Of a stretch of 64,000 nucleotides of DNA, positions 44,097 to 56,600 are shown piece by piece; position 1 is the first letter of the stretch, and every line of letters begins with the position of its first letter. The notes beneath the pieces were generated by a model. The model was given only the letters and a program-made list of their open reading frames with translations. It ran no database searches and had not been told where the DNA came from. Source of the stretch: Polydactylus sextarius (Eukaryota > Chordata > Actinopteri > Polynemidae); contig CM028925.1 of NCBI GenBank assembly GCA_016801845.1, positions 2,999,501 to 3,063,500 of the forward strand, read 5' to 3'. A program made the translations under genes and the position numbers.

Positions 44097-44327
44097 ATAA
44101 GAAATTCATCATAGCAAATGCCCGGGTGCAGAACTGCGCTATAATCTACTGTAACGACGGCTTCTGTGAGATGACGGGCTTCTCCAGGCCGGACGTCATG
44201 CAGAAGCCGTGCACGTGTGACTTCCTGCATGGACAGTTTACCACCCGGCACGCCGTGGCCCAGGTGGCTCAGGCGCTGCTGGGCTCTGAGGAGCGCAAGG
44301 TGGAGATCACCTACCACCGCAAGGACG
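44097..44327 (+). CDS. kcnh7: ERG-type K+ channel, coding exon 2 (PAS domain)
   Basis: The exon has 231 bases, the length I recall for KCNH2 exon 2. It encodes KKFIIANARVQNCAIIYCND, then GFCEMTGFSRPDVMQKPC, TCDFLHGQFTTRH, and AQALLGSEERKVEITYHRKD: residues about 26-102 of the cytoplasmic eag/PAS domain. This domain packs on the C-terminal cyclic-nucleotide-binding-homology domain and controls gating. ARVQNCAIIYCNDGFCEMTG and FSRPDVMQKPC agree with KCNH7 (ERG3) rather than KCNH2 (ARVENC, LCGYSRAEVMQRPC) or KCNH6. The acceptor is ttatttacag|at and the donor GACG|GTGAGT at 44328; phase 1 is preserved. The ORF that reads on past 44327 is intronic. No disabling change is seen. Higher CpG and GC than the flanks are typical of teleost coding DNA. 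Confidence 0.97.
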
Positions 44328-44399
44328 GTGAGTCGCGCACACAAAACGACACGACACCACACCGACGGTGGTTTCACTTTAAATCACACTCAGAGTTTT

Positions 44400-46351
44400 T
44401 GTTCCACTTTGACTGTGTGCAGCGTTGAGATACTCAGATGGTGGATAAATGCGTGATAGGTGACTTTTACAATGTCCAACACTCTAGGTGCATCGTGGGT
44501 AATTTTTAGTCCTCACTCAGCTCTATCTGGAGCATTTTGCAGCAGCAAATCACCAAGTGCACCCATTTAGAAGCCTGAGGGGGGAGAAGAGCAGCTGTGA
44601 TGCTTCCCTTTACACTGAAGTCCGGTTTTGATGTGATGCAGGCGCTGACTGGGTGGCTGGGTGACTAGGAAGGGACGTTCATTAGCCCGTACTGGATAGA
44701 GCACCCTGCGAAAGGATTTAGCTCACTTCCCCAAAGAATAATCTAAAGCAAAGTGAAGTGGTTTCTCCTGTTTCTGCTCTCATCTCCAGATAAATAGCAG
44801 CCAAAGCTAATTTCCAATAGAAACGTTTTAACCCGACCACATCTATGGAATAACAGCTGGTGTTGTTTCGACGAATTAGAAGTCAAGTGAAAGTTTCCTG
44901 CATGTGGCTTAAAGGCTGGTGAAGTTTCACCACAGGAGATAATGAGGATTAAATGTCTGCTGCTATTGTTTGTGCTGTATGTCAGTAGACTTCAATGAAA
45001 ATAAGCCATCAGGCTTTATTGTGCTTCACCCTCAGTGATTGTTGATACTGCAGTGTTTGTATTTTGGTGGTTTTAATCACATAAACATCCGACCAGCCGC
45101 TGAAACTGATCCTATGGGTTAAAGCGGTTTATTAAACCACTTGTCAGCATTTTTCTTTTTTTTCTTTTTTTTTTTTTAAAATCACACCAAACGCTGTGAT
45201 TATTGCAGCAGCACCAATATAAGACAATCTAAAATCTAAAGACGTGATACTACAGATGGGAGGCTAGTGACAGTTAAAAAAACACAGTTAAAAAACACAG
45301 TTAACGCAAGTTTGTTTACTTCCGGTGAGCGCTGACCTCTTGACAACAATTATCTGCACCAAACTGTGACTTACCTGCAGTCAGTCAGACAAGAGAGACA
45401 GTAGATGAAGATGGAGAGAACAATCCTTCACCCTTATTTGCTTATTTGAAGGCTGTGGCACTTGGTAGCTGTAATGCTAATGCGCTGGAGAGCATGTTAA
45501 ACACCGCACTTGATGATCGCTTGCTTGCTAAAAGACACGTGCTCTTACTTTTAGTTAACACAGTACGAATACTACGCACGCACCTTGGTCATGTTTCTGA
45601 TAATTTCTTTCTTAAGTTCAGTGCACATCATCACACGGGACGCTGTGCGGATGCTGCCGTGTTCACTGTGGCATTCATTGGGTATCTGCAGCTGCTCGTA
45701 ACCCGAATATTAGCTCTTAACTCAAAGCAGAAAATCGGCCGAGAGGCTCTTATCTCGAAAAACTCGTTAGTTAGGACACTTGTAAGTCAAGGTAACACAA
45801 CTGTATGTGTATTTTAGGCAAAAACAATATCTGCAACTAAACCAGACGCAAACATGAGTGAGAAACTAAAACCCAAATGGCTGATTGTTATTAACAAGTT
45901 CATGTAGAAGTTAAATTAAATTGTTAAATTGGGCTTGCAGCTCATTCTGATGTGCAACATAAAGTTTCTCTGAGTGAAACTTCAGAGAAACATCGCAGCC
46001 ACAGTAGCAGGGTGACTTCCTCGTCGCCACACTAGACATGCTAACATGCAGCAGAAGTAGGACGTGTCTCGTTTGGACCTGGATCTGACCACTCGGGCCG
46101 CTGGTCGGGTCTAAGCTTCTAGGCTTCTTGGTTAGACCCACTACATCACCAATCATAGAGACAAAATCCTCTTTGGATGATGAATAGGCTGCTGATGTTA
46201 AGAGAAGGTTCAGGGTTGCTTTTGCTCTCAAATGGATGGATTTTCTTACCGATAATGAAACAAAACGCCGTCTGGGGATTTGTTCCAACATCTGATGTGT
46301 GATAGAAGCTGTGGATCAGTGATGATGATGTGGACTTGAAAGATCGACTGC

Positions 46352-46398
<47 letters not shown>

Positions 46399-47830
46399 CA
46401 GGCCTACAAAAACCCAGAGGGAGAGAACAGGAGCCACAGATTAGGTTGAAAACGTTTTTTTGCAGAGCAATAGTATCCTTGGAGACACAGATGTGTGGGG
46501 TCAGAGGTTGAGGGAGTGAGATAAAGTTGCAGAGAAATGCTTGAGGGAAGAGGCAGAGTGGAGATGTCAGCTTATTCTTTGAGTGAAATAGCATGTTAAC
46601 GCCTGTGCCCCTGAGTTCATATAGTCTTTACTGAACTTTGACTAGCCCGAAACAGCTCCACAATGACCACAATAAACCATCAGTCGCTAGAATAAATACG
46701 ATTTCCTTGTTTCCAAGTGCTGGAGATGAGATTGTGATTGCTGCTACAAATTTCACGAACAATTTCAAGAACATTTCCTCAAGTTGTGTTTTGTGCGGCT
46801 TTATTTTTTAATGCAGCACAAGGGAAGTTTAAAACTTCGGCTGGAGTCGTAGCCGCTAGCTGACATCGTAGATTACAGCGCTGTTATAGAATTTCAAGTC
46901 GTGGCAATATGTTTTAATGGAGGCAGAACTTACTTTAGAGAAACTCAGCAGATCATCGCGGAGTTACTGGAACCCTTGAGAAACATTCTTCAAATTTTCT
47001 GTGGTAGCAGGTTTTAAAAAAAAATCAGCACTCAAGAATCATTAGTGAACAAGTAGCAACAACAAAACATTATGTGGAATCCTTCTGGGAGTTTTCGTAA
47101 TTAACTAAACAAGAACATTGTTTGAAAGCTAGAAGATGTGAAAGGAGCGTTCAGGGAACACAGATGAATTCTGTTCTCTGACTTTTACTCGCTCTTTCAA
47201 GATGTTGACTCCTAATGGAATGTATTCCACTGTACTATTAGTGAAGTAAAGAAATTAAGCACTTTAGACTCGACCTAACGGGTCGAGTCTTGGGAAGAGG
47301 GGGGGCAGCATTCAGTTCAGTCAGCATTGATCCGCTGAGCAAACACCATTAATGAGGACACAAATACCTTTATGTTTCATTGATCTTCAAAAACCGGCGC
47401 ATCGGAGAGGGGAAATCAATGACGGCCACACGCCCTCCTCCTTCCACCGACGGGGGCCGCAGGAGACTCGGATAAAAGGAGCCGGAGGGCTTCTGACTGT
47501 CAGACCCTGCAGTCGGGGAAAAGGCCTCATTACTATTCTGTATCCTGTGCCTCTAATTACCTCAGTGTTTTCCTCTCACCTGACTTGGAGCATCTCCAGG
47601 GAAGGTCATACACCTGTTTCACCCAGCCACACTGCTGCTGTAATCTCCTTTTTCCGCAATAAGCAACTGTGGCTGAGTGATTTATAATACCACTCGTCTA
47701 CAATCCCATTTATGTTCCTGTAGTTTGTGATCAGATAAATACAGAAATATTTAAAAATCTGGTAAATTATTATATATCCCATGAAGATGTGGCAGGCAAA
47801 AGTGAAAAAGACCAGGTAACAATGAGATTA
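44400..47830. other. Intronic DNA with a (TG)n tract at 46353-46397
   Basis: T-rich runs are at 45152-45177. A perfect (TG)n of about 45 bases lies at 46353-46397; the minus-strand HTHTHT ORFs over it are artefacts. A 10-bp perfect inverted repeat is at 47266-47290. 47340-47690 is GC-richer and repeat-poor but has no splice-bounded coding signal that I can defend. Confidence 0.5.
47266..47290. repeat. Perfect 10-bp inverted repeat, 5-base loop
   Basis: Arms AGACTCGACC (47266-47275) and GGTCGAGTCT (47281-47290) pair perfectly around taacg. It contains two CpG pairs, in otherwise CpG-poor DNA. Confidence 0.9.
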
Positions 47831-48620
47831 AAGCAACAGTAGATGTTGTATTTTGAACAATGCTTCAGTGGAAACAATGCAGGTGCATATTGATGCGTGT
47901 TTAATTATTAAATGAAAGCCGTTACGGTTGTTTGATGGTTTCATTTTAGATGCAAACACATACTTAAAATGAGCGTGACATGTCTAAACTTAAACCGAAA
48001 ATGAATCTTGCAACAGGTGTTCGGACAAACTTTTGTTGGACTGGTACCAGAACCACAAATAACTGTAAATAAACTGTAAATTTTTAGTTTGGCACTCGTT
48101 TTAAAAGTCTCAGTGACAAAATTAAAACGGGCGATAGTGGACAAGAATCATATCCACCATATTGGGTTTGAAAGGAAACCTTATCATGACCTTCACACTC
48201 TGAAAACACTGCCTGTCCTGACTCTTTAAAGAAATAAATGCTAAACACATGACAGAATTTCTCCTCAGTGTTTCCTGAAAGTGGAACTGTCGTTACTCTG
48301 CTACAGAATTTGATCTGAAACCCTGACAAAGCCCTTGTCCTTGTCGAGTTGTAAAAACGCCACATTATTTTTACTTAAACTTGAACATGACGGGTTCTAG
48401 ACGCTTATTAAATATGGTCCTGTTGCTTGCTGCTCCGTCGTTTGGATTTAGAGGTCGAAAGAAAGAGCAGGGATGTCGACAGCTAATATATAACATTAAC
48501 ATCACAAGACTTAACGCTGCAGTAGATGTCTTATTTTGAATAATACCTCAATGGTGCAGGTGCAAGATAAATGACACATGATTAAATGATTGAAAGAAAA
48601 GTTACAGCTGTTCCATGTAA
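47830..48620 (+). repeat. Dispersed repeat copy A (pair with 49895-50260)
   Basis: Shared in order with copy B: aggtgttcggacaaactttt gt, ggaccag-type phrase, aaataactgtaaataaac ggtaaat, gtggacaagaa, cctgtcctgac, ttaaatatggtcctgtt, and tttagaggtcgaaagaaaga gcaggga. An internal near-repeat also links 47838-47930 and 48520-48620 (gcagtagatgt..tattttga). No coding capacity. Family not identified. Confidence 0.65.
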
Positions 48621-49894
48621 CATCTCCAAGCTCTCAGCTCCCGTCCGTCTCCTATCGTATTGGAATTCCAGTGGAAGTGTCATTGTTGGAGGCTGATTGC
48701 TCCTCTCGTGCCAGACCGCTGGGAGTTCCTGCCAGGCAATCTTCGTCTTTCTAATCCCATGACCCCAAGGTCCTCATAAACGCATCGCCCACCGTGAAGG
48801 AGATTCCTCGAGTCAGCACAATATCCGACAACGCTCTTAATACTTTATGATTTGTGGCTTTTGCGTTTTTTTTTCTTTCTTTTTTGTCCTTCCGCAGCAC
48901 ATATCTCTATGACCTCTATAGGAGAAATATCCGTCATTTAAGCCGCGAAGAATTTATCCTGAAACCTGCCGCTTGACATTTGGATGAACTCGCTCTAAGA
49001 GCAATCACTTAAACTCAGCACAAACCAGACATTCTCGCATGCGAGTCGTATGTCTTTTTTATTTTTATCACAGGCCAGCCCTCGCAGTTTCACGTCTCTC
49101 CTAAAACCTCACGTCGACACGTGATTTTGCACCAGTAAATAAACACAAAGAGATTCCTGTAAATGGCAATTCTGATTTTGTAAGCAATTTTTCACTTGCT
49201 GCGCTTAAGGCTAAACCGTAGTTGATGTCAGTGCTGGTTATGTATGTAGTAACAAACTGGATGCCTCTGTTGAACTCCCAACATCACAGTACCACAGCCT
49301 TTAATTTGTCAATGATCACATCTTTGCGCTGTAAATAAAATGCCCAAGTTAGAGACTAAGCATTTAAATCCGAGTCTTAATGAAAGCTTAAAAAAAAAAA
49401 AAAAAAAAAAAAAAACACCAGAGTAAAAATAAACAGCTCTGTTCGGCGCGGCACATATTTACTCAGCGACACTCGCTGTAGCCGCCGCTCCATTCAGCGA
49501 TTCAAATAGAATAATCACAGTGTCTTGCTTTCCATACTGAAGAGCAGACTCTCCGTGTCCTCGGCGCATCGAGAAATCCATAAGCTCAGCACGGCGGTTA
49601 AAGCACCCGCTCGCAAACAGCAAATGAGACTGAAAATGTCAGGCTATAAATAGATTAAAGTTGGTTGTGCTTCAGTGACGCTCGGTGAGATAAGAGAGTT
49701 TTTTCCCCACTTTCCTTTAAGTATCGATCTAGAAACTATTGGCTCTAATACTTAACTGATTAAAGCAGCCACTTATTATTAATGAATGTGATGATTAGTT
49801 TCTCATTTAACCGATTAATCTTCTCAGACGGTTTCAGTAGACTGAAAAGTAGAATGAAGACAGTTTAGTTTGAAGTAAACAAAACAAACGGGAA
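48621..49894. other. Intronic DNA with a 26-base A run
   Basis: A perfect run of A lies at 49390-49415, preceded by gaaagctt and followed by a GC-richer stretch (gttcggcgcggcac). It may be the tail of an inserted retro-element whose body is not recognisable. The rest is unremarkable, with T-rich runs near 48866-48885. Confidence 0.5.
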
Positions 49895-50260
49895 GTTAAT
49901 CAGGTGCGACAGGTGTTTGGTCAAACTTTTGTCGGACCAGAACCAGACGCAGGTGGAACGGTACCATAAATAACTGTAAATAAACGGTAAATTTGGAGAT
50001 ATTAGTGGACAAGAAACGTAACCATCATATTAGGTATCCAAGGAAACTGATTACAACATGGCGTCCACCCTTCACCCCGCTTGTCCTGACCATGTCTTCA
50101 GGACATATTCGGTAAATAAGTGGCAGATTTTTCTGCTCGACGTCCCTTGAAGGTGAAACGGTCGTAGACACATATTAAGTATGGTCCTGTTATCTGCCGG
50201 TCTATCATTTAGATTTAGAGATCAACAGAAAGAGCAGGGAGCTCAATATAAAAATAGACA
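49895..50260 (+). repeat. Dispersed repeat copy B (pair with 47830-48620)
   Basis: It matches copy A from aggtgtttggtcaaactttt gtcgg (49911, against 48015) to gatttagagatcaacagaaa gagcaggga (50212-50239, against about 48445-48472). Copy B is shorter because of internal deletions. Confidence 0.65.
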
Positions 50261-50445
50261 TCACGTAAAGTATGTTAATTTGACAATGATAACAAATGAA
50301 TAAAATAGCTTCATTTAACCCAAATAAGACAGAACAAGTTGGAAATTAAAACATGGGTAATAGGAGCTCAATTAATCCATTAATTTCTAGTTTAATTGAC
50401 TTTACTGAAGTGTGTTCAGTCTTTGGAATGTATGTATTCTTTGGA

Positions 50446-50476
<31 letters not shown>

Positions 50477-52250
50477 AAGACAGAGATATATAGAGATATA
50501 TATCGCGTCACATGTCAGAAAAAGCAACAGACAGAGACAGAGGGTGTGAATGAAAGATTCAGGAGCTGTGAATCAGAACCAGAATCCATCCGTACTCATT
50601 CATTTTCTGTCACATGTCACTCACTTAATGAGCTGATGGTTTTAGCTCTAATCTGAACTTGTCCGTGTTGTTTATTTAATATAAAGAAAGCGATCTGCTT
50701 AATTTATCCTCGTTTGTACTCTACACTAAAGTGATATCAACTATATTATTTCGTACGTTTCTGGTAGACGTTATTTTCGCTGCTCATGCAACCACCCTCC
50801 GTGGCCTCAGAACAAGCTGCACATAACAAGTGACGATGATGCTACAATTTGCCCCAAGCGACCCTGAGTTGACCAGTGCGACTCTCGCATGGAAACCGTC
50901 CTCTCTGCAAAAACCAATTCTCGTAGATCTGCCGCTGTGCAAACAAGATAAGCTCTCGGAAAAGTGTGCACAAAACAATGCAGGACGGACAGAAAAAAAA
51001 GCACAATTAGCGGGGGGAGAATGGTGGACCCGAAGACATAACCACTTGAATTAATGAGGAGGATTAACGAGGAGTATGAGGATTCAGTGTGAACTAAGGT
51101 GGAGCAGGCAAGAGTGAAGAGTAGCGGTGAATGAAGGTGTCAGAGGTCAGAAATGAGGCGCAGTTGATCATCAGAGCTGTGGGAACGCCCTCTTGAATCC
51201 AGTCCAGCAGCTTCTTGAGAGCTGCTTCAATTATGGATGTCCCTAATTCAGTCTCGGTAGCGTCGGTTATCTCAGCATCCGACGTGGACCGAACCCAAGA
51301 AACGTCATATTATTATAGGAGTCTTTTGATAAATGACGTAAGAGTTTGAATACGGCCATCCACCTCGCTCTCATCAAATCTCATGAGGCTAAGGGAAAGC
51401 AGTGTAATGAGCAAGCCCCCCCACGCTCACGTACACTCTCAATCTAAAGTGACACGGACAGATTTGTGTTGTAGCAGAGGCTTCGATTTCCTCTATGCTT
51501 CATGCCTCACGCTGGATCTCATTTATAATGAGTCTCTTCAATGGCTTCCCCAGGCCGCCAGAAAGAAGGAGAGGCAACAACAGATCGGTCGTTTACAAGA
51601 AAAGCTTATTTGTAGTTACTCTCCTCGGTTATCGTCATTATAAACTTGAGTGGTTTACAGCCGAGGGACTGCAGGGATATAAATGAGACATGCCTCCACA
51701 CTATACCAGTTCATGCACCTCACTGTCACCACAAGAACATTTTTTTTTAAACTATTCAGTTGAATTTCCTCCTCTATGTGTGTGTGTGTGTCACACCCTC
51801 TGTTCACATCCCTAAGTCTCTCTGTGCAGTACAGCATAGTGTTGTCCTGGCAACCGTTGAAAGAGCCATCATATATCATTGCAGCTCTAAAATTCATCCT
51901 GGCACGTCTGCCTGTTGGGCTCAAAGCTGGAGAACAGAGCAGGCTGTCGGGACCAAGTCGCACAATCCCAAAAAATAAAACTGCCATCAAAAAGCACAAT
52001 ATGAGTCAGTTCATTTGCCAAGAACTAACGTGCAGGAATTTGACTTGGTGATGCCACCGTTCAAAGACACACCCGGTATATCAGCGACAGGATCTCATAT
52101 TGTGTGCTGACTTTCACACACAGACATGGTTTAATACAGCAGAGCAGCCGGAGAAATATAGATGCCTTTTTGATGAAAGTAGTTTTATCAAATCTCGTAA
52201 ATTCAGCGCCCTAGTCCTGTCTCGTGGTTTTGTGCTGCCTGTCTGCTGCA
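50261..52250. other. Intronic DNA with (CA)n(TA)n at 50446-50476
   Basis: A compound (CA)n/(TA)n microsatellite is followed by gagatatatagagatatata. A short (TG)n lies at 51777-51791. Overlapping ORFs on both strands at 50784-51054 and 51655-52051 share DNA and lack recognised domains. Confidence 0.5.
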
Positions 52251-53690
52251 CTCTGCCTGGATGTCCTCATATTTCTCCTTCCTGGCTCAAATGGCATCAG
52301 GATTATTCCTTTGAACTGACACATATGAAATGTGCAGGATAAATATCTAAAAGTCGCATTATTCGTTGAGCACTTCAGCTAACACTAACACTGCTAAAAT
52401 GTTAGCTAACAGATGGCTCAGTATCATAAATGTACATCAGATGGGCAAGATAAAAATCTAGCAGTAGCATTTATATGACCATCTTTGTTGGGTGTGTGAG
52501 CATGTTTACATATACATGTTAGCATGCTAACATGTATGCGTTAATATGTAGCATGCAGTGCTAACATGCTAATAGTTGAGCATGTTAGCATATAACCCTG
52601 GGGTCAGTTATGTTAGGTAGCCGTAACATCTACTATATGATGTGTTGTCATATTATATGAGCATGTTAGCATGGTTAAAAAGCTGATAGTTAACGTGGTA
52701 AACATCAGCATGTTAACTGACGTTAGCGTTGACTTCAAAGTGCAGCCTCAGTGTGGTGTCCTCTGGACGTCCTCATATTTCTCCTTCCTGGCTGAAATAG
52801 CATCAGGATTATTCCTTTGAACTGACACATATCAAATGCTCAGGATAAATATCTAAAAGTAGCATTAATATAGCTGACATTCCCTGGCTTACCATCTGGA
52901 CCCTTTGGGAAACACAGGGGTCATAACTACACTGCTAATGTCTAACTCGGAGCTTCTCAGACTTACTGTAGATTTGACACAGACATGACAAATCAGTGTT
53001 TCACACTTAATTATTTGTCACTGCTACCTACCATAACTGATCTCTGAGTTGTAGCTGAAGCTTCCCAGGCATTAAAATACAAGGATTATCATCGGCATGG
53101 AAACATCTTAAATATGCTGCTCTGCCCTTTGCCTGACAAGCCCCAGGCTTAGTCAACGGCACATGATCACACCCAGGAAAACGTCAGAAATGTTAGACAC
53201 AATAGCTCATAACCAGCAGAGAGATAAGTGGCCAGTCATTAACGAAATAATGAATGCAAACAGGCAGATCAGATTCTTATTGAGACTTGGAATATCTGTT
53301 TTTAGTCCTCCCTGGTCAAGCACTGCTTGCCTTGCCAGCCCTTTACAGCGTGCCACTGCTCTGATACACTCTAGTGAAGTGAAGGAAGTACAACAGACAT
53401 TTGAATTCACGCCTGAATTAATTCCTTCTATAAATGTTTAAAGTCTTGATTTACCAGTCTGCACTATTTTAGCTGCTCTGTGAGGCTGTACTCAACCACA
53501 CTGAGGCTGTACTTTAAACTAAATGCTAAATTCTTGTTAATATCCTGCTGTTTACCATGTTAAGCATGTTATACGTGTATATGTTAGCATTTTTGCATCA
53601 CATGTGCAGGATAAATATCTAAAAGTAGCACTAATATAGCATGTTTACATATACATGTTAGCATGCTGATAGTTTAGCATGCTAGCATAA
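52251..53690 (+). repeat. Duplicated segments (506-bp offset) with TTAGCATGCTAA palindromes
   Basis: 52265-52366 and 52771-52872 align without indels at a constant offset of 506 (tcctcatatttctccttcct, ttattcctttgaactgacac, aggataaatatctaaaagt). A third partial copy (gtgcaggataaatatctaaa agtagca) starts at 53604 and runs into atgtttacatatacatgtta gcatgct, which also follows unit 1 at 52502. ttagcatg/catgctaa words fill 52380-53880. The 80-codon ORF at 52100-52342 enters unit 1 and is not supported. Confidence 0.75.
52512..52537. repeat. 26-bp perfect palindrome
   Basis: The sequence is symmetric about the central CATG of ttagcatgctaa, with arms atacatgttagca and tgctaacatgtat and no spacer. 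It equals its own reverse complement over all 26 bases. Confidence 0.95.
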
Positions 53691-56600
53691 CCTGCTACTC
53701 TGAGATCAGTTATTTCAGGTGGCAGTATATATAACGTATATTATGATATGTTATATATTATATGAGCATGTTAGCATGGTAAGATGGTTAGCGTGGTAAA
53801 CATCCTTCTGTTTAAAGTACTGTTAACATGCTAGCATATAGAATATAGTAATACGGCCAAATGCTAACAGCAAACTATAACTAAAAATGGGAATATCAGT
53901 ACTTTTTCAGAGACAAATAAACATTTTTACCTGATGATAGTGCTTAAGTCAGGAGATCCCCAGCAGTATTACTGTTCATCCTGCATGGGGTAAGCTCACC
54001 ACTGAAGCTAGTCAGGCTAAAACCATGCTAATACCTCATGTCAGTTTGTTTCAGGCTCTTCATTAATACTAATGCATGTGTCATTACTTCCTGATGTATT
54101 GGTGGGCAGTATTACTGCAGCCTTAAAGTAATTGCATGATTTAGTCCACATGTGTCTTTTCAAACCATATTCAAAATTTGGTAACAATTCCTACACGACA
54201 TAAAAGAGATTTGTTTAGTTTTAGAAGCACCACCTTACATAAAAGATAACAAGTATGTCCACAGTCGGATAAATGATTTGCTGTTGTTCCATCTTCACCT
54301 GTTTGTATTGAAATTCAAGACAGCTCGCACTTAATTCGTAAGAAGGACTTTCGGATCAATAACCCATTCCTTCTGCGACCGTCCTCTTTCCATTACTCTC
54401 CCGTTGGGTCATTTTTTAAAGTCATAGATCTTGACATCATTTGCTCCCTGAAGGTCACGCCAACAAGTTACATGAACTACAGGGGCTGCACATATAATCT
54501 TATGTGTTGAGAAGAGAAGTGAGGCAGAAAACCGGAAAATCACTATCTTCCTGAGTGTTTCTTGTAACTTTGGCATCACTGTCGTCTCAGCAGGAAATGC
54601 TAAGTTTGGGTTGTTTTTAGTAAATAAGCAGCTTTGGAGCTTTGCCAAAAATCCACAAGGTGTTGGATTAGAATTTCAGTCGCAGTCCAACCATTGTGCA
54701 TCGTTTCACCTTTCACCATCATAGCTCCACCGTTTCCACGACCTTGGGAAAGCCACCGATAGCTACAGAGGAAACTAAGAACTCTATCCTCTTCTGTTTT
54801 GGTTCCACATCTGCAGACGCATTTCCTCTTTAGTGTAAATGGAGCCTTCCATTTACCGCTGCAGCCAGAACTTCACAGGAAAACGAATGTCTCACAGTGA
54901 ACCTAATTTGGGCGCTGATGGCGTCGTTATTCCTCTGCCGTTACATCGTCCCATCAACTTACACTTCCTCTCTACTGTAGTTTGTTGTAATGAAAGTCCT
55001 GTCCTCTCGGTTTGTGCCAAGTTGCAGCTAATGTAGCTGTTGGAAAAGGCCGTTTGTCACGTAGACACTTTTATACACCGAAACAGGTGATTTTGTGTCG
55101 ATGTAATAACTTTAATTTTTATCGATATCTGTCTCGGTGTTTTGAGTTTTAGGAGGATGATTCATCAGGCTTTCTGCAGCAGCTTTACAAACAATAACAG
55201 CCAAACAAGATCAAACACTGAGCTCAGATCAGCACCCAGCTACGTAACTGTCTCATATACAATATTTGACGACCACCAGTATCAATGGCACACACCAGTT
55301 TAACCTCGCCTTGTATCAATGGAATATAATTCACAGCCTCCGCGTGCAGGCAGCGTGCCAGAGAATAAATGTAGGTCGTTGTTGTGTCGGAGCTATGGAT
55401 TAAAACCCACACACGCTGCCATTATGTGATGGTATTACCACAAACAGACAGTAAACAGTCTGACAAGACCTCCTCCCCCTTCAACCTGCTCTGGCTGCAA
55501 CACCTCACTGCCCCCACCTCCTCCCCCTCCAGCTGCACAGCAGACAGCTCCGAGCACAAGATACCATTCACCCAGCTGGCGTCTGATGTTCACCAGAGAT
55601 GATTCTCCCAGATTATATCGAATCTTTTGGCGCATGAGCTCAGCTAAAAGGTTTATGAATAAACATCCCCTCCCCCTTCCCAGTCAGCCACTCTATATTT
55701 GCCAGTATGTGATTTCATCCATGATCCATTCACAGATTAGATGTATGGAGTGTATGAACGGCCATTCATTTTTTTTTTTCTCATTCATTCATCAGATCAC
55801 GGCTCACGGCCTGATTGTTTTCATTACCTTAGACGATTTGTGGAATATAAATATAAACAAATGTCAGTGAATAGTTTTTAATCTGTGGTTTCTCTCCAGA
55901 TGTTTATAGATTTTCAAAGCCCGACATTACTTATATCTTTGTCAGAGCAATCTCAGTGAGCTCAGTGTTATTATTATTTCTGAACATGAATTGGATGAAA
56001 AGCAGCTTTCTCACGAATCAGCCCCATTTTTCGCAGACGACCACTCAAATGCCAGTCGGTGGGATCAAATTCACTTTGATAGAGATTGAATCCGCGAGCC
56101 CTCGGAGTCAGAGGGGACGGCCCGCGGCCACTGACCTGTTTAATCACAGAGAGCTGCATTCTCAATAAAACCCAACACGGCGGCTTTATCAAGGCGTCGG
56201 AGCACCATACTCTCAGAGCATCCCGTCCAGCTGACACACCAAAGCTTTCATTGTTCTGTTTTGTTTTTTCGTGTATTTTCCTGCCTCTCGCCACTCCTCT
56301 CCGCAGACAGATGTACACTACAGATCGCCGGCTCCTCCACAATTTGACAAAAGCAATTTAGTTTTGCCACACAGCGATCGCAAACGGTTGACAGGAGCCG
56401 GAAGCCTGTCGAGCTTCTTTTTTACAGTCTTTGTTTGAATTTGTTCTAGTATCTACCGGAGCACTCGCAGCACATCCTCACTGCTACTGTAATTGCGTTT
56501 TTCCTGTATATGTGTCAAGCTCCGTTGTCAGTTTACATCAGTTTGGATCTCGTCTCTGCACAATATTGACACAGTGAGAGTTTCACCACTAAGATATTTC

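Noticed and set aside
45446..45817. 123-codon ORF in kcnh7 intron 2
   Set aside because: No domain recognised and no sign of codon bias; it is intronic on the same strand. It could be tested by conservation but is not supported here.
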